The notes under the pieces were generated by a model. The model was not told the origin of the DNA and did no database searches. It saw only the letters and a list, made by a program, of their open reading frames with translations. DNA of 39,613 bases from an uncultured Bacteroidia bacterium (GTDB lineage Bacteria > Bacteroidota > Bacteroidia > Bacteroidales > Prolixibacteraceae). A program made the position numbers and the translations under genes. How positions within the stretch are numbered: the first letter of the stretch is position 1; the number at the start of each line of letters is the position of its first letter. The stretch is taken from assembly GCA_903902325.1 (NCBI GenBank), contig CAIUUO010000023.1, positions 1-39,613 on the forward strand, read 5' to 3'. Positions 6,521-15,956 of this stretch are shown piece after piece.

Positions 6521-9500
6521 ATGTTTAACCGGCTCGTCAGGTATTTTCTTGATAATAGGCTTGTTACCATTATTTTCCTGATCTCCTTCGTGGTGTTGGG
6601 TATGGTCTACATGCCATTCAACTGGAAACCAGATCTGTTTCCTCGCGATCCGATTGCGGTCGATGCGATCCCTGATATTGGTGAAAATCAACAAATTGTA
6701 GCCACAGAATGGATGGGGCGTTCTCCCAAAGACATCCAGGATCAGATAACCTACCCACTTACCACCGCTCTACTTGGAATACCGGGGGTTCAGACTGTCC
6801 GCAGTACTTCCATGTTCGGAATGTCATTTATCTACCTGATATTCAAGGATAATGTAGAATTTTACTGGAGCCGCTCCCGCATACTCGAAAAACTCAGCTC
6901 CTTACCCGCCGGCACGTTGCCCCAGGGAGTTCAGCCAACTCTGGGCCCTGATGCAACCGCCCTTGGTCAGATATTCTGGTATACCCTCGAAGGTCGTGAT
7001 CCGGCAACCGGCAAGCCCAACGGTGGCTGGAACCCGCAGGAACTTAGGTCCATTCAGGATTTCTATGTAAAATATGGCCTGACAACAGCGGAAGGCGTTT
7101 CAGAAGTGGCTTCTGCAGGCGGATTCGTCAAAGAGTACCAGGTTGACCTCAACCCGGAAGCCCTGAAAGCTTTTGGCGTCACGGTGATGGACGTCATGAA
7201 TGCGGTTCGAAAGAGCAATCTCGACATTGGCGCTGAAACAATGGAACTGAACAATGTCGAGTACATCATCAGGGGTCTGGGCTATGTGAAAAATCTGGAA
7301 GACCTTGAATTATCGGTTATCACGGTCAGGAACAACGTACCGGTCAGGATTAAGGATGTGGCTCATGTCTCTTTTGGTCCGGCCACCCGACGCGGAGGGC
7401 TTGATAAATCAGGTGCTGAAGCGGTAGGTGCGGTTGTAGTGGCCCGTTACGGATCCAATCCCATGGAGGTCATCAACAACGTAAAAGAGAAAATCAAGTT
7501 GATTGAAGCCGGTCTGCCCCAAAAAATCTTGCCGGATGGTACAGTTTCCAAAGTTACCATCGTTCCGTTTTACGATCGTACCGGACTGATCATGGAAACC
7601 ATTGGCACCCTGGAATCTGCCCTTTCACACGAAATTCTGATCAGTATCCTGGTCATCATCGTGCTGGTCATGAACCTGAGGGCATCCCTGATCGTAGCTG
7701 GATTACTGCCCATCGGCGTCCTGATGACCTTCATCCTGATGCGGCTTTTTGGGGTGGAGGCAAATATTGTGGCCCTATCGGGGATTGCCATAGCCATTGG
7801 TGTGATGGTTGATATTGGAATAGTAGATGTCGAAAACATTCTCAGACATCTTGAAATGCCTGAAAATAATGGAATCAGGGGAAAGAAGCTCATCTCGGTG
7901 ATCTATCAGGCTACCACAGAGGTTCGCGATGCCGTGGTGACCTCCATCGCCACAACCATCGTCAGTTTCCTGCCGGTTTTTGCCATGCAGGCGGCTGAAG
8001 GCAAGTTGTTCCACCCGCTTGCTTTTACCAAAACATTTGCCTTGATTTCGGCCTTTATATTGGGAATTGTAGTTCTTCCAACCCTCACCTATCTGATCTT
8101 TTCCATCCGAATCGATACGGCAAAGGTTCGCAAAATCTGGAATGGACTCTTAATCGGGGCCGGTCTGGTGATTGTCATGGTCTGGCATGTCTGGCCTGCA
8201 CTGGCATTGGTGGCTGTCGGAATCAATAATCTGCTCGGAAATCGCTGGGATGAAGAGAGGAAGGATTTCCCCAATCTGATCAACATTGCCATTACCGTGC
8301 TGGTAGCGGCCTGGTATTTAAGTGTTGAGTGGCTTCCTTTGGGAGCACACAACAGCCTCCTTATCAATTTTATTTTCGTAGCCACGATCATTGCCGTCAT
8401 TCTCGCCGCCCTGATGTCCATGGTTCATTTCTACGAAAGCATCATGCACTGGGCATTGGCGCATAAATTCCAGTTCCTGCTTTTGCCTGCTGCAACCCTG
8501 CTTTTTGGCCTGTTGGTCTGGCTTGGGTTTGACAAGACTTTCGGCTTTGTGGCATCCGGTGCGGAAAAAATCGGTTTTAAAAATTTCAGGCAAACAGCAT
8601 TCTGGAATTCACCATCCAAAACCTTTCCGGGTACGGGGAAGGAATTTATGCCATCCCTGAACGAAGGTTCATTTCTGTTGATGCCTACCAGCATGCCCCA
8701 TTCAAGTATCGAAAAGAATCTTCAGTACATCGAAACACTTGATAAACGCCTTTCACTGATCCCTGAAGTTGAAATCGCCGTTGGGAAATGGGGTCGCGTA
8801 AACTCGGCACTCGATCCGGCACCGGTCCAGATGTTCGAAAACACCATCAATTACCGGCCGGAATACATTCTTGACGAAAATGGACAAAGGATGCAATTCA
8901 AAGTCGACAGGGATGGAAATTATTTGCTGAAAAATGGCGCCAAATACAGCATTCAAAATGATGGATTCAGAACGATACCTGCAGATAGCCTGATAGCAAC
9001 TGAACATGGTGAATACTTCAGGCAGTGGAGACCCGAAATCAAAAAGCCCCTTGATATTTGGAATGAGATCGTAAAGGTGACCAACATACCCGGATTGACC
9101 TCTGCCCCAAAACTGCAGCCGATTGAAGCACGGCTTGTAATGTTGTCGACAGGGATGCGTGCCCCGATGGGACTGAAAGTCTTTGGTCCCGACCTCGATG
9201 CGATCGAAAAAGGGGGCATGCAACTTGAGCAAGCTCTGAAAGAGGTGCCTTCTATCCAGGCAACTTCCGTATTCTACGACCGTGCTGTAGGCGCTCCCTA
9301 TCTTGAAATCAAACTTAACAGGGAAGCCATGGCCCGATACGGAATGAGCGTAAGCGACGTTCAGGAGGTTTTGTCAGCGGCTGTCGGTGGTATGTCACTC
9401 TCCACTTCCGTCGAAGGCCGGGAACGGTTCCCGATCAGGGTGCGGTATGCCCGTGAATTAAGGGATAATCCCGAAGATCTCAAACGTATACTGATCCCCG

Positions 9501-10348
9501 CCATGAACGGAGTGCAGGTACCCCTGGGTGAAATAGCAGAAATTGATTATACCCGTGGCGCCCAAATGATCCGCAGCGAAAATACTTTTTTGAACGGATA
9601 TGTCATTTTTGATAAAAACGAAGGCAAGGCGGAGGTAGATGTGGTTGAAGAGGCATCCAAAGTGCTGCAACAAAAACTTGCCACTGCTGCGCTCATCCTG
9701 CCAGCTGGTGTTTCCTACCAGTTTGCAGGCAATTACGAACATCAGCTGAGGGCTACAAAACGATTGGCCATCGTCATTCCGATAAGTTTACTCCTGATAC
9801 TGTTGTTGCTTTTCTTTCAGTTCCGGACCGTTACGGCATCCCTGATTCACTTCTCTGGGGTATTTGTAGCATTTGCAGGAGGCTTTATCATGCTTTGGCT
9901 CTACGGACAAGGGTGGTTCCTTAATTTTTCCGTTGCTGGCATCAACCTGCGTGACCTGTTCCAGATGCATCCCATCAACCTGAGTGTAGCTGTTTGGGTC
10001 GGGTTCATTGCATTGTTCGGGATTGCCACCAACGATGGGGTAATTATGGGTACCTATATTCACCAGGTATTCGAAGCCCGGCATCCTGCAACCGTTCACG
10101 ATGTGCGTGAAGCTGTTGTATCGTCTGGATTAAAACGTGTACGACCGGCAATGATGACCACTGCTGTTGCTGTTATTGCATTATTACCTGTTCTATCTTC
10201 GAATGGAAAAGGTTCTGATATCATGATCCCTATGGCGATACCCATGTTTGGAGGCATGGTTATTCAGGTAATGACTGTTTTTGTTGTTCCGCTGTTTCAA
10301 TCGATGTGGCGGGAAGGTGCTGTAAAAAATAACCAATTAGACACATAA
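6521..10348 (+). CDS. cusA: CusA/CzcA-family heavy-metal efflux RND transporter, long form
   Basis: This is the inner-membrane proton-driven pump of a tripartite Cu(I)/Ag(I) efflux system. RND hallmarks are visible: TM1 at 15-35, the first porter region to about 330, a TM4 charged motif GIAIAIGVMVDIGIVDVEN and a C-terminal six-helix block (GIATNDGVIMGTYIHQ). The three methionines that relay copper in E. coli CusA (573, 623, 672) have counterparts here: Met721 (LLMPTS), Met771 (VQMFENT) and Met874 (VMLSTGM), which supports monovalent copper or silver. At 1275 residues it is over 200 longer than E. coli CusA. About 100 extra hydrophobic residues lie at 535-635 and a 54-residue insert between Met771 and Met874. 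The ATG directly follows the octamer run, with no Shine-Dalgarno. Genes for channel and adaptor follow. Confidence 0.95.
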   Translation: MFNRLVRYFLDNRLVTIIFLISFVVLGMVYMPFNWKPDLFPRDPIAVDAIPDIGENQQIVATEWMGRSPKDIQDQITYPLTTALLGIPGVQTVRSTSMFGMSFIYLIFKDNVEFYWSRSRILEKLSSLPAGTLPQGVQPTLGPDATALGQIFWYTLEGRDPATGKPNGGWNPQELRSIQDFYVKYGLTTAEGVSEVASAGGFVKEYQVDLNPEALKAFGVTVMDVMNAVRKSNLDIGAETMELNNVEYIIRGLGYVKNLEDLELSVITVRNNVPVRIKDVAHVSFGPATRRGGLDKSGAEAVGAVVVARYGSNPMEVINNVKEKIKLIEAGLPQKILPDGTVSKVTIVPFYDRTGLIMETIGTLESALSHEILISILVIIVLVMNLRASLIVAGLLPIGVLMTFILMRLFGVEANIVALSGIAIAIGVMVDIGIVDVENILRHLEMPENNGIRGKKLISVIYQATTEVRDAVVTSIATTIVSFLPVFAMQAAEGKLFHPLAFTKTFALISAFILGIVVLPTLTYLIFSIRIDTAKVRKIWNGLLIGAGLVIVMVWHVWPALALVAVGINNLLGNRWDEERKDFPNLINIAITVLVAAWYLSVEWLPLGAHNSLLINFIFVATIIAVILAALMSMVHFYESIMHWALAHKFQFLLLPAATLLFGLLVWLGFDKTFGFVASGAEKIGFKNFRQTAFWNSPSKTFPGTGKEFMPSLNEGSFLLMPTSMPHSSIEKNLQYIETLDKRLSLIPEVEIAVGKWGRVNSALDPAPVQMFENTINYRPEYILDENGQRMQFKVDRDGNYLLKNGAKYSIQNDGFRTIPADSLIATEHGEYFRQWRPEIKKPLDIWNEIVKVTNIPGLTSAPKLQPIEARLVMLSTGMRAPMGLKVFGPDLDAIEKGGMQLEQALKEVPSIQATSVFYDRAVGAPYLEIKLNREAMARYGMSVSDVQEVLSAAVGGMSLSTSVEGRERFPIRVRYARELRDNPEDLKRILIPAMNGVQVPLGEIAEIDYTRGAQMIRSENTFLNGYVIFDKNEGKAEVDVVEEASKVLQQKLATAALILPAGVSYQFAGNYEHQLRATKRLAIVIPISLLLILLLLFFQFRTVTASLIHFSGVFVAFAGGFIMLWLYGQGWFLNFSVAGINLRDLFQMHPINLSVAVWVGFIALFGIATNDGVIMGTYIHQVFEARHPATVHDVREAVVSSGLKRVRPAMMTTAVAVIALLPVLSSNGKGSDIMIPMAIPMFGGMVIQVMTVFVVPLFQSMWREGAVKNNQLDT

Positions 10349-10386
10349 GACACAATAGTTCCTATGTGACCTATGTGCCTATTGTG
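10342..10386 (+). repeat. CACAATAG inverted repeat after cusA
   Basis: CACAATAG (10351-10358) pairs with CTATTGTG (10379-10386) around 20 nt. The left flank begins inside the last codons of cusA. The motif CCTATGTG..CTATTGTGGT recurs in the long hairpin at 28212-28270, so both are members of one family. Confidence 0.7.
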
Positions 10387-10397
10387 GTAAAAAAAAT

Positions 10398-11819
10398 ATG
10401 ATGAAAACGATTTTAGTATTTATAAGCTTCCTGACAATTAGCTGGTCTGCCCTTTCTCAGCCGGATTCATTGCAATTCTATCTGGAATCGGCTGCAAGGA
10501 ACAATCCGGCAGTTTTGCAGAAATTCATCGAATACAAGGCTGCATTGCAAAAAGTTCCACAGGTCGGCGGATTGCCGGATCCAAGCCTGAGTCTCGGTGT
10601 TTTCCTGACCCCAATGGAACTCGTCGGAGGGAATCAGGTTGCTGATATTCGTTTGATGCAAATGTTTCCCTGGTTTGGTGTGCTTAAAAACGCAAAAGAT
10701 GAAATGAGTCTGATGGCAAAAGCCAAATTAGAATCTTTCCGGGATGCTAAACTACAGTTGATTTTCGATGTCCAGCGCACCTGGTACGAATTGAACAGGG
10801 TGAAGCAGAATATTCGCATTTCTGAGAAGAATATTGCTCTCCTTCAGACAATTGAACGATTGACGATTGTAAAATTCAAGGCAGCTCCGTCAGGAAATGG
10901 TTCGGTTCCGGGTGGAAATGCATCAATTCAGTCATCTGCCAAAAATGCTTCATCCGGTTCATCCGGAATGAACAGCATGGGAAGTAACCAGGGGAATTCA
11001 AATTCCGACCCTGCTGCATCACCGATGCCAGGCAATTCCATGGGGAATTCATCCGGTAGTTCCGGACTGGCAGATGTTTACAGGATCCAAATTGAGATTG
11101 GAGATCTGCAGAACAACATCGACTTGCTAAAAAACCAGTTGACTACGATCACTGCACAATTTAACGGTTTCCTTGACAGACCCCAGAATGCGGTCGTTTC
11201 GCTTCCTGACACCTTGCTGGCAGAGCATTTACAACAGTCACTATTGGATATTCCGGATAGTATATTAAAAAACAATCCGATGCTGGAAATGCTTGAGCTC
11301 GAGCATCAGTCTATCGAAGCACGCAAACAAATGGTAACAAAAATGGGGTATCCGATGATTGGGTTGGGTCTGAACTATTCTCTGATCAATAAAAACCCTA
11401 TGTCGACCTCTGAAATGAACGGGAAAGATATGGTAATGCCGATGATTACGGCCACATTGCCTATTTATCGCAAGAAATACAAGGCTATGCGCGAGGAGAC
11501 GGATCTCATGAAAACAGCCAATGCCCAAACTTACAAGGCTGCGGCCAACTCACTTCAAACGGAGTACTATCAAGCCTTACAACTTTACAAGGATGCCAAT
11601 CGAAGGGTAATACTTTATGAAAATCAATATTTACTGGCTTCAAAATCACTCGACATCCTGTTGAAAAATTTCGCTACCGCGACCGCAGCGCTCACCGACA
11701 TTCTAAGGGTCCGACAGCAAATGCTCGATTATGAATATAAACATATCGAAGCTATTGCTGACAACAATACATCCATCGCATGGCTCAAGCGACTGATGGC
11801 ATCTGAGCATGTCAATTAA
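10398..11819 (+). CDS. TolC-family outer membrane efflux channel (CusC-like)
   Basis: The 473-residue protein begins with a signal peptide (to about residue 20, LSQ) and has the two-repeat TolC/OEP layout of long periplasmic helices, e.g. LIFDVQRTWYELNRVKQNIRISEKNIALLQ near 121-150 and its counterpart in the C-terminal half (YKDANRRVILYENQYLLASKSLDILL). It should form the trimeric outer membrane exit duct for the CusA/CusB pump. Between the helices of the first repeat, residues 163-223 are a low-complexity insert made almost only of Ser, Gly, Asn and Met, with five methionines. Such a segment is not needed for the fold and may be a periplasmic copper-binding lasso. It starts 49 nt after cusA, and the adaptor gene follows 15 nt later. 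There is no lipobox cysteine. Confidence 0.92.
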   Translation: MMKTILVFISFLTISWSALSQPDSLQFYLESAARNNPAVLQKFIEYKAALQKVPQVGGLPDPSLSLGVFLTPMELVGGNQVADIRLMQMFPWFGVLKNAKDEMSLMAKAKLESFRDAKLQLIFDVQRTWYELNRVKQNIRISEKNIALLQTIERLTIVKFKAAPSGNGSVPGGNASIQSSAKNASSGSSGMNSMGSNQGNSNSDPAASPMPGNSMGNSSGSSGLADVYRIQIEIGDLQNNIDLLKNQLTTITAQFNGFLDRPQNAVVSLPDTLLAEHLQQSLLDIPDSILKNNPMLEMLELEHQSIEARKQMVTKMGYPMIGLGLNYSLINKNPMSTSEMNGKDMVMPMITATLPIYRKKYKAMREETDLMKTANAQTYKAAANSLQTEYYQALQLYKDANRRVILYENQYLLASKSLDILLKNFATATAALTDILRVRQQMLDYEYKHIEAIADNNTSIAWLKRLMASEHVN

Positions 11820-11834
11820 ATAAAATCTGGTATC

Positions 11835-13415
11835 ATGAAAAAAATATTTGTCAATCCATACTTACGTTACGGCTCAATTCTGATAGGAGGTATCATTTTA
11901 GGATGGATATTCTTCCATTCCTCTCCTTCTATCCAGGTTGAAAAATATGATCACAAGTCAGAATTTGCAAAAAATACAATCTGGACCTGTGCCATGCATC
12001 CCCAGATACGCAAGACGGAACCGGGCAAGTGTCCCATTTGTGCAATGGATTTAATCCCGCTCAGTCAGAGTGGAGGGGTATCTGCTGATCCGTCAACCAT
12101 ACAATTTTCAAAAGAGGCTGCCCAACTGGCAAATGTTCGCACCACAAAGGTCTCCACACAAAATCCGGTCAAAGAGGTTCGGCTTTACGGAAAAGTACAG
12201 GCAGATGAAAGACTCATCCAAAGTCAGGTGGCATACATTCCCGGGAGGATAGAGAAATTGCTGGTCAATTTTACGGGCGAAACGGTTCGGAAAGGCCAGA
12301 CACTCGCCATCATCTATTCTCCGGAATTGGTGACGGCGCAGCAGGAACTGCTTGAGGCAGCCAAAACCAAACAGGCACAACCGGAAATTTACGAGGCAGC
12401 CAAAGAAAAACTTCGCCAGTGGAAACTAACTGATCTGCAGATAATTGCCATTGAAAAGACAGGCAAAGTGGAATCCAATATGGCAATCACTTCCACCGCC
12501 AGCGGTATAGTAATCTCGAGAAGGGTCAATAATGGTGATTACGTGACTCAGGGTACTGTGTTGTATGAGGTGTCAGATCTGTCGTATGTTTGGGTGCAGT
12601 TCGATGCCTACGAAACCGATCTGCAGTTCCTGTCCAAAGGCAACCATGTCGATTTTACGATCCAGGCATTGCCGGGGGAAAAGTACACAGGAAGCATTGT
12701 ATTTATTGATCCGTCGATTGATCCTGCCACCAGGATTGCCAAAGTCAGGGTTGAAATAAATAACAGTGCCGGAAAGTTAAAGCCCGAAATGTTTGCATCA
12801 GGAATTGTGAAATCAGCGCTTACAGAATTCAGAGATAAACTGGTCATTCCCCGTTCAGCAATCCTCTGGACAGGTAAGCGCTCCATTGTCTATGTGAGGC
12901 TTCCCGGCACTGACCCACTGTTCAAAATGAGGGAAATCGGATTGGGACCTCAACTTGGGAACAGTTATGTGGTTACCGACGGATTAAAGGATGGGGAGGA
13001 AATAGTGACAGAAGGGGCGTTTAGCGTAGATGCCGCAGCACAACTCGAAGGGAAACCAAGTATGATGAACTCTTCGGGAGACAAGGTATCATCTATACAG
13101 GGTATGGATATGCCCGGAATGGATATGAGTGGTACCAGTGATAAAGTCAAAATGGATCAGCAAGTGATTGGTGTTTCCGGAAATTGTGATCAGTGTAAAA
13201 CCCGAATTGAAACGGCTGCCAAATCAGTAACCGGAGTGCTTTCTGCAGAATGGATCGTTGAAACGAAGAAACTTCATGTCCGGTTTGACAAAACAAAAAC
13301 CAATTCGGATGCCGTTCAGATGGCAATTGCCCAGACCGGGCATGATACCGAAAAATTCAAGGCACCGGATGAAGTGTACAAAAAACTTCCGGAATGCTGC
13401 TTGTACAGGAAATAA
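11835..13415 (+). CDS. cusB: CusB-type efflux RND periplasmic adaptor with N-terminal metal-binding and C-terminal HMA domains
   Basis: This adaptor links the CusA pump to the TolC channel. The 526-residue chain has, in order: one N-terminal membrane anchor (about 11-28), a heavy-metal-binding domain (TCAMHPQIRKTEPGKCPICAMDLIPL, residues 51-76), the membrane-fusion barrel-sandwich and beta-barrel domains (about 100-400), a Met-rich linker (GMDMPGMDMSG) near 420-435, and an HMA domain with CDQC at Cys451/Cys454 and a closing LPECCLYRK (Cys521-Cys522). The HMA part closely resembles the separate secreted HMA protein at 5975-6322. Most CusB proteins lack a C-terminal HMA, so this looks like a fused metallochaperone. 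It is 15 nt downstream of the channel gene, same operon. Confidence 0.93.
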   Translation: MKKIFVNPYLRYGSILIGGIILGWIFFHSSPSIQVEKYDHKSEFAKNTIWTCAMHPQIRKTEPGKCPICAMDLIPLSQSGGVSADPSTIQFSKEAAQLANVRTTKVSTQNPVKEVRLYGKVQADERLIQSQVAYIPGRIEKLLVNFTGETVRKGQTLAIIYSPELVTAQQELLEAAKTKQAQPEIYEAAKEKLRQWKLTDLQIIAIEKTGKVESNMAITSTASGIVISRRVNNGDYVTQGTVLYEVSDLSYVWVQFDAYETDLQFLSKGNHVDFTIQALPGEKYTGSIVFIDPSIDPATRIAKVRVEINNSAGKLKPEMFASGIVKSALTEFRDKLVIPRSAILWTGKRSIVYVRLPGTDPLFKMREIGLGPQLGNSYVVTDGLKDGEEIVTEGAFSVDAAAQLEGKPSMMNSSGDKVSSIQGMDMPGMDMSGTSDKVKMDQQVIGVSGNCDQCKTRIETAAKSVTGVLSAEWIVETKKLHVRFDKTKTNSDAVQMAIAQTGHDTEKFKAPDEVYKKLPECCLYRK

Positions 13416-13436
13416 AAATTGAGTTGTATTCTGGAC

Positions 13437-13444
13437 TATCTTTG
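13437..13444 (+). promoter_or_regulatory. -7 promoter box before copA
   Basis: TATCTTTG fits TAnnTTTG exactly and lies 13 nt before the copA ATG, implying a very short leader. The nearest TTG (13419-13421) is 15 nt upstream, slightly close for a -33 element. copA may thus have its own start in addition to read-through from cusB. Confidence 0.45.
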
Positions 13445-13457
13445 TAAAAAATAAAAT

Positions 13458-15680
13458 ATGCCGGCAGTAGTTAAAAAGAGTTTCCCGGTTACGGGACTTG
13501 GATGTGCATCCTGTGCCATTCATGTGGAAGATGGGTTAAAAGCACACAAGGGCGTTGTGAATGCTTCTGTCAATTACGCCAACTCATCTGCCATGGTGGA
13601 ATTTGAACCGGGCAGTACCAACGCTGAGGATTTGAGGTCAGCCGTTCAGTCAATCGGCTATGACCTGCTGATTGAAGATGACAGCGAGGAGAACCAGGAG
13701 GAGATCAAACAATCCTATTTCAACAAACTTGTAAAAAATACAATAGGTTCAGCTGTTCTCGCTCTTCCGGTTGTCATTATTGGTATGTTCCTGATGGATA
13801 TTCCCTATGCCAACTGGATTATGCTGGCTTTGGCCACCCCAGTCGTTGGCTGGTTTGGCCGCAATTTTTTCATCAATGCCTTTAGCCAGGCAAAACATGG
13901 TTCGGCCAACATGGATACCCTGGTAGCCTTAAGCACGGGTATCTCGTGGCTTTTCAGCACATTCAACACCATCTTCCCGGAGATCTGGCATAGCCGTGGC
14001 ATTCACCCACCCGTTTATTTTGAGGCGTCTGCAGTAGTGATCGCCTTTATTCTATTGGGCAAGGTGTTGGAAGAAAGGGCAAAATCAAATACATCTTCCG
14101 CCATTAAAAAATTAATCGGACTTCAGCCGAAAACAGTTGTTCTCATCAAAAGTGATGGCACTGAAATTGAAATAAACATTGCACAAGTCAAAAAAGAGGA
14201 TCAGTTACTGGTTAAACCTGGCGATAAGATACCTGTTGATGGAGTAGTGCTATCCGGGTCCTCTTTCGTGGATGAAAGTACTATCACTGGTGAATCCTTG
14301 CCTGTTGAAAAAGAAATTGGGGGCAGAGTCTTCGCCGGTACACTCAACCAAAAAGGCAGTTTCATCCTGAGTGCACAAAAAGTCGGAGGAGAAACCATCC
14401 TTGCGCAAATAATTAAAATGGTACGTGAGGCCCAGGGCAGCAAACCTCCGGTTCAAAAACTGGTGGATAAAATAGCGGGAATCTTTGTCCCTGTTGTGAT
14501 GGGTATTGCCTTGGTGACCTTTGTTGTCTGGATGATTTTCGGAGGAGCCGATGCCCTGACGCATGGTCTGCTGGCCATGGTCTCGGTGCTGGTGATTGCC
14601 TGTCCTTGTGCCCTTGGACTCGCCACTCCAACTGCGATTATGGTTGGAATTGGGAAAGGTGCTGAAAACGGAATCCTGATCAAGGACGCAGAAAGCCTGG
14701 AGATGCTGCATACTGTCAACGCCATTGTCCTCGACAAGACGGGTACCATCACCGAAGGAAAACCGGTAGTAACTGATGCCAGATGGAACATTCCCGACGC
14801 AGAACTTCCTGAATTAAAAAAATTGCTTTTCACCATCGAATCACTGTCTGAACATCCACTGGCTGAAGCAGTTGTTTCTTATTTGGGGATTCCTGCGGAA
14901 TCACGCATTACGCCGGAACATTTTGAAAGTGTTACAGGAAAAGGGGTAAAAGCCATTATCAATGGCAATGTATATCTGGTTGGCAATCAAAGACTGATGG
15001 AAGAATTTTCCGTTACGATCCCCGAAAATTTTGCTGCTGCAATCGCCCAATGGGAAACCGAAGCAAATACCGTTGTTTGCTTTGCTCAGGATACAAGCCT
15101 TATTGCCATCATCGCCATTGCCGACAAAATCAAGGAAAGCTCTGCTTTGGCCATAAGTAATTTACAGCATCGCGGTATTGAGGTTTACATGCTGACAGGC
15201 GACAACTTCCAGACCGCCTCGGCTGTTGCCGGAAAAGTGGGAATAAAGAATTTCAAGGCTGAAATCATGCCTTCCGAAAAGGCTGATTTCGTTATGGCAC
15301 TCCAGCAGAAAGGAAAAATTGTAGCGATGGTAGGCGACGGCATCAACGACTCGCAGGCACTTGCACAGGCCGATGTAAGCATTGCCATGGGAAAAGGTTC
15401 GGATATTGCGATGGATGTGGCCAAAATGACCATCATATCATCTGATCTCCAGATCATCACCAAAGCCATCCGATTGTCCAGATTGACTGTGAATACGATC
15501 CACCAGAATTTATTCTGGGCATTTATATACAACCTGATTGGGATACCTGTTGCAGCCGGTATCCTTTTCCCCATCTGGGGATTCATGCTCAACCCAATGA
15601 TCGCGGGGGCTGCTATGGCAATGAGTTCAGTTTCTGTGGTCAGCAACAGCATCAGGCTAAAAGCAAAAAAACTGAACTGA
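13458..15680 (+). CDS. copA: Copper-translocating P-type ATPase (CopA)
   Basis: CopA exports Cu(I) from the cytoplasm to the periplasm at the cost of ATP. The 740-residue protein has one N-terminal HMA domain (CASC at Cys16/Cys19), then the eight-helix P1B architecture. The translocation CPC is Cys382-Pro-Cys384, the phosphorylated Asp426 is in DKTGTITEG, the TGES loop reads [11 protein letters not shown], the HP motif is SEHPLAEA and the hinge is [10 protein letters not shown]. The C-terminal YN (YNLIGIP) and MxxSS ([12 protein letters not shown]) motifs place it in the P1B-1, Cu(I)/Ag(I) group. It ends the copper island and works upstream of the CusABC pump, which takes periplasmic copper out. 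The gap from cusB is 42 nt, with a candidate promoter inside. Confidence 0.97.
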   Translation: MPAVVKKSFPVTGLGCASCAIHVEDGLKAHKGVVNASVNYANSSAMVEFEPGSTNAEDLRSAVQSIGYDLLIEDDSEENQEEIKQSYFNKLVKNTIGSAVLALPVVIIGMFLMDIPYANWIMLALATPVVGWFGRNFFINAFSQAKHGSANMDTLVALSTGISWLFSTFNTIFPEIWHSRGIHPPVYFEASAVVIAFILLGKVLEERAKSNTSSAIKKLIGLQPKTVVLIKSDGTEIEINIAQVKKEDQLLVKPGDKIPVDGVVLSGSSFVDESTITGESLPVEKEIGGRVFAGTLNQKGSFILSAQKVGGETILAQIIKMVREAQGSKPPVQKLVDKIAGIFVPVVMGIALVTFVVWMIFGGADALTHGLLAMVSVLVIACPCALGLATPTAIMVGIGKGAENGILIKDAESLEMLHTVNAIVLDKTGTITEGKPVVTDARWNIPDAELPELKKLLFTIESLSEHPLAEAVVSYLGIPAESRITPEHFESVTGKGVKAIINGNVYLVGNQRLMEEFSVTIPENFAAAIAQWETEANTVVCFAQDTSLIAIIAIADKIKESSALAISNLQHRGIEVYMLTGDNFQTASAVAGKVGIKNFKAEIMPSEKADFVMALQQKGKIVAMVGDGINDSQALAQADVSIAMGKGSDIAMDVAKMTIISSDLQIITKAIRLSRLTVNTIHQNLFWAFIYNLIGIPVAAGILFPIWGFMLNPMIAGAAMAMSSVSVVSNSIRLKAKKLN

Positions 15681-15790
15681 TTCGTTGATGTGCTGATTTG
15701 AAGATGTGCTGAAGGTTGGCAATCTCATTTTCTCATCTTCTCAGCGCTCAGTTCTCCTTTTCAACTTTCAATTTTAGCCAAAAACCGAAG

Positions 15791-15830
15791 ACTTTAGGCA
15801 CTTTAGTTCACTTTAGGCACCTTAGGCACT
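15791..15830 (+). repeat. ACTTTAGGC nonamer run
   Basis: Four nonamers (ACTTTAGGC, ACTTTAGTT, ACTTTAGGC, ACCTTAGGC) and a partial fifth follow one another, with one extra C after the second. This family does not recur elsewhere in the window. Confidence 0.75.
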
Positions 15831-15885
15831 TCTACTTGGTAACAAAAAATTCACATTTACCGCGCGTACCTATCAAATTTTTAGC

Positions 15886-15893
15886 TATCATTG
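15886..15893 (+). promoter_or_regulatory. Candidate -7 box for the his operon
   Basis: TATCATTG differs from TAnnTTTG at one position and lies 15 nt before the leader-peptide ATG, a fitting distance for transcription starting near 15900. No good -33 TTG is present. The call rests mostly on position. Confidence 0.35.
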
Positions 15894-15908
15894 CACAAAG
15901 ATAAAAAC

Positions 15909-15956
15909 ATGACAAAGATCAACTTTCATCCGGGACATCATCACATCTTGCCATAA
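15909..15956 (+). CDS. hisL: Histidine operon leader peptide
   Basis: A 15-codon frame encodes MTKINFHPGHHHILP and then stops. Four of fifteen residues are histidine, three of them consecutive (codons 15936-15944). It ends exactly before an antiterminator segment and 48 nt before a terminator, upstream of hisG. This is the classical arrangement of ribosome-mediated attenuation: scarcity of charged tRNA-His stalls the ribosome at the His codons. The peptide itself is not expected to have a function. Because the frame is short, the support comes from composition plus the matching RNA structures. Confidence 0.85.
   Translation: MTKINFHPGHHHILP

Larger units (their letters stand above)
15681..15908. 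other. Repeat-bearing region between copA and the his leader
   Basis: No gene is supported. The segment holds two GATGTGCTGA copies of the octamer family (15685-15712), a C/T-rich stretch (15720-15780), the ACTTTAGGC nonamer run and a possible promoter for the his operon. Confidence 0.5.

Noticed and set aside
5045-15680. Copper island as a recently acquired mobile element
   Set aside because: No integrase, transposase, tRNA-linked attachment site or flanking direct repeat is seen, and codon use looks like the neighbours by eye.
15716-15904. 62-codon frame before the his leader
   Set aside because: It lies in C/T-rich sequence and the ACTTTAGGC run. Composition is not protein-like.
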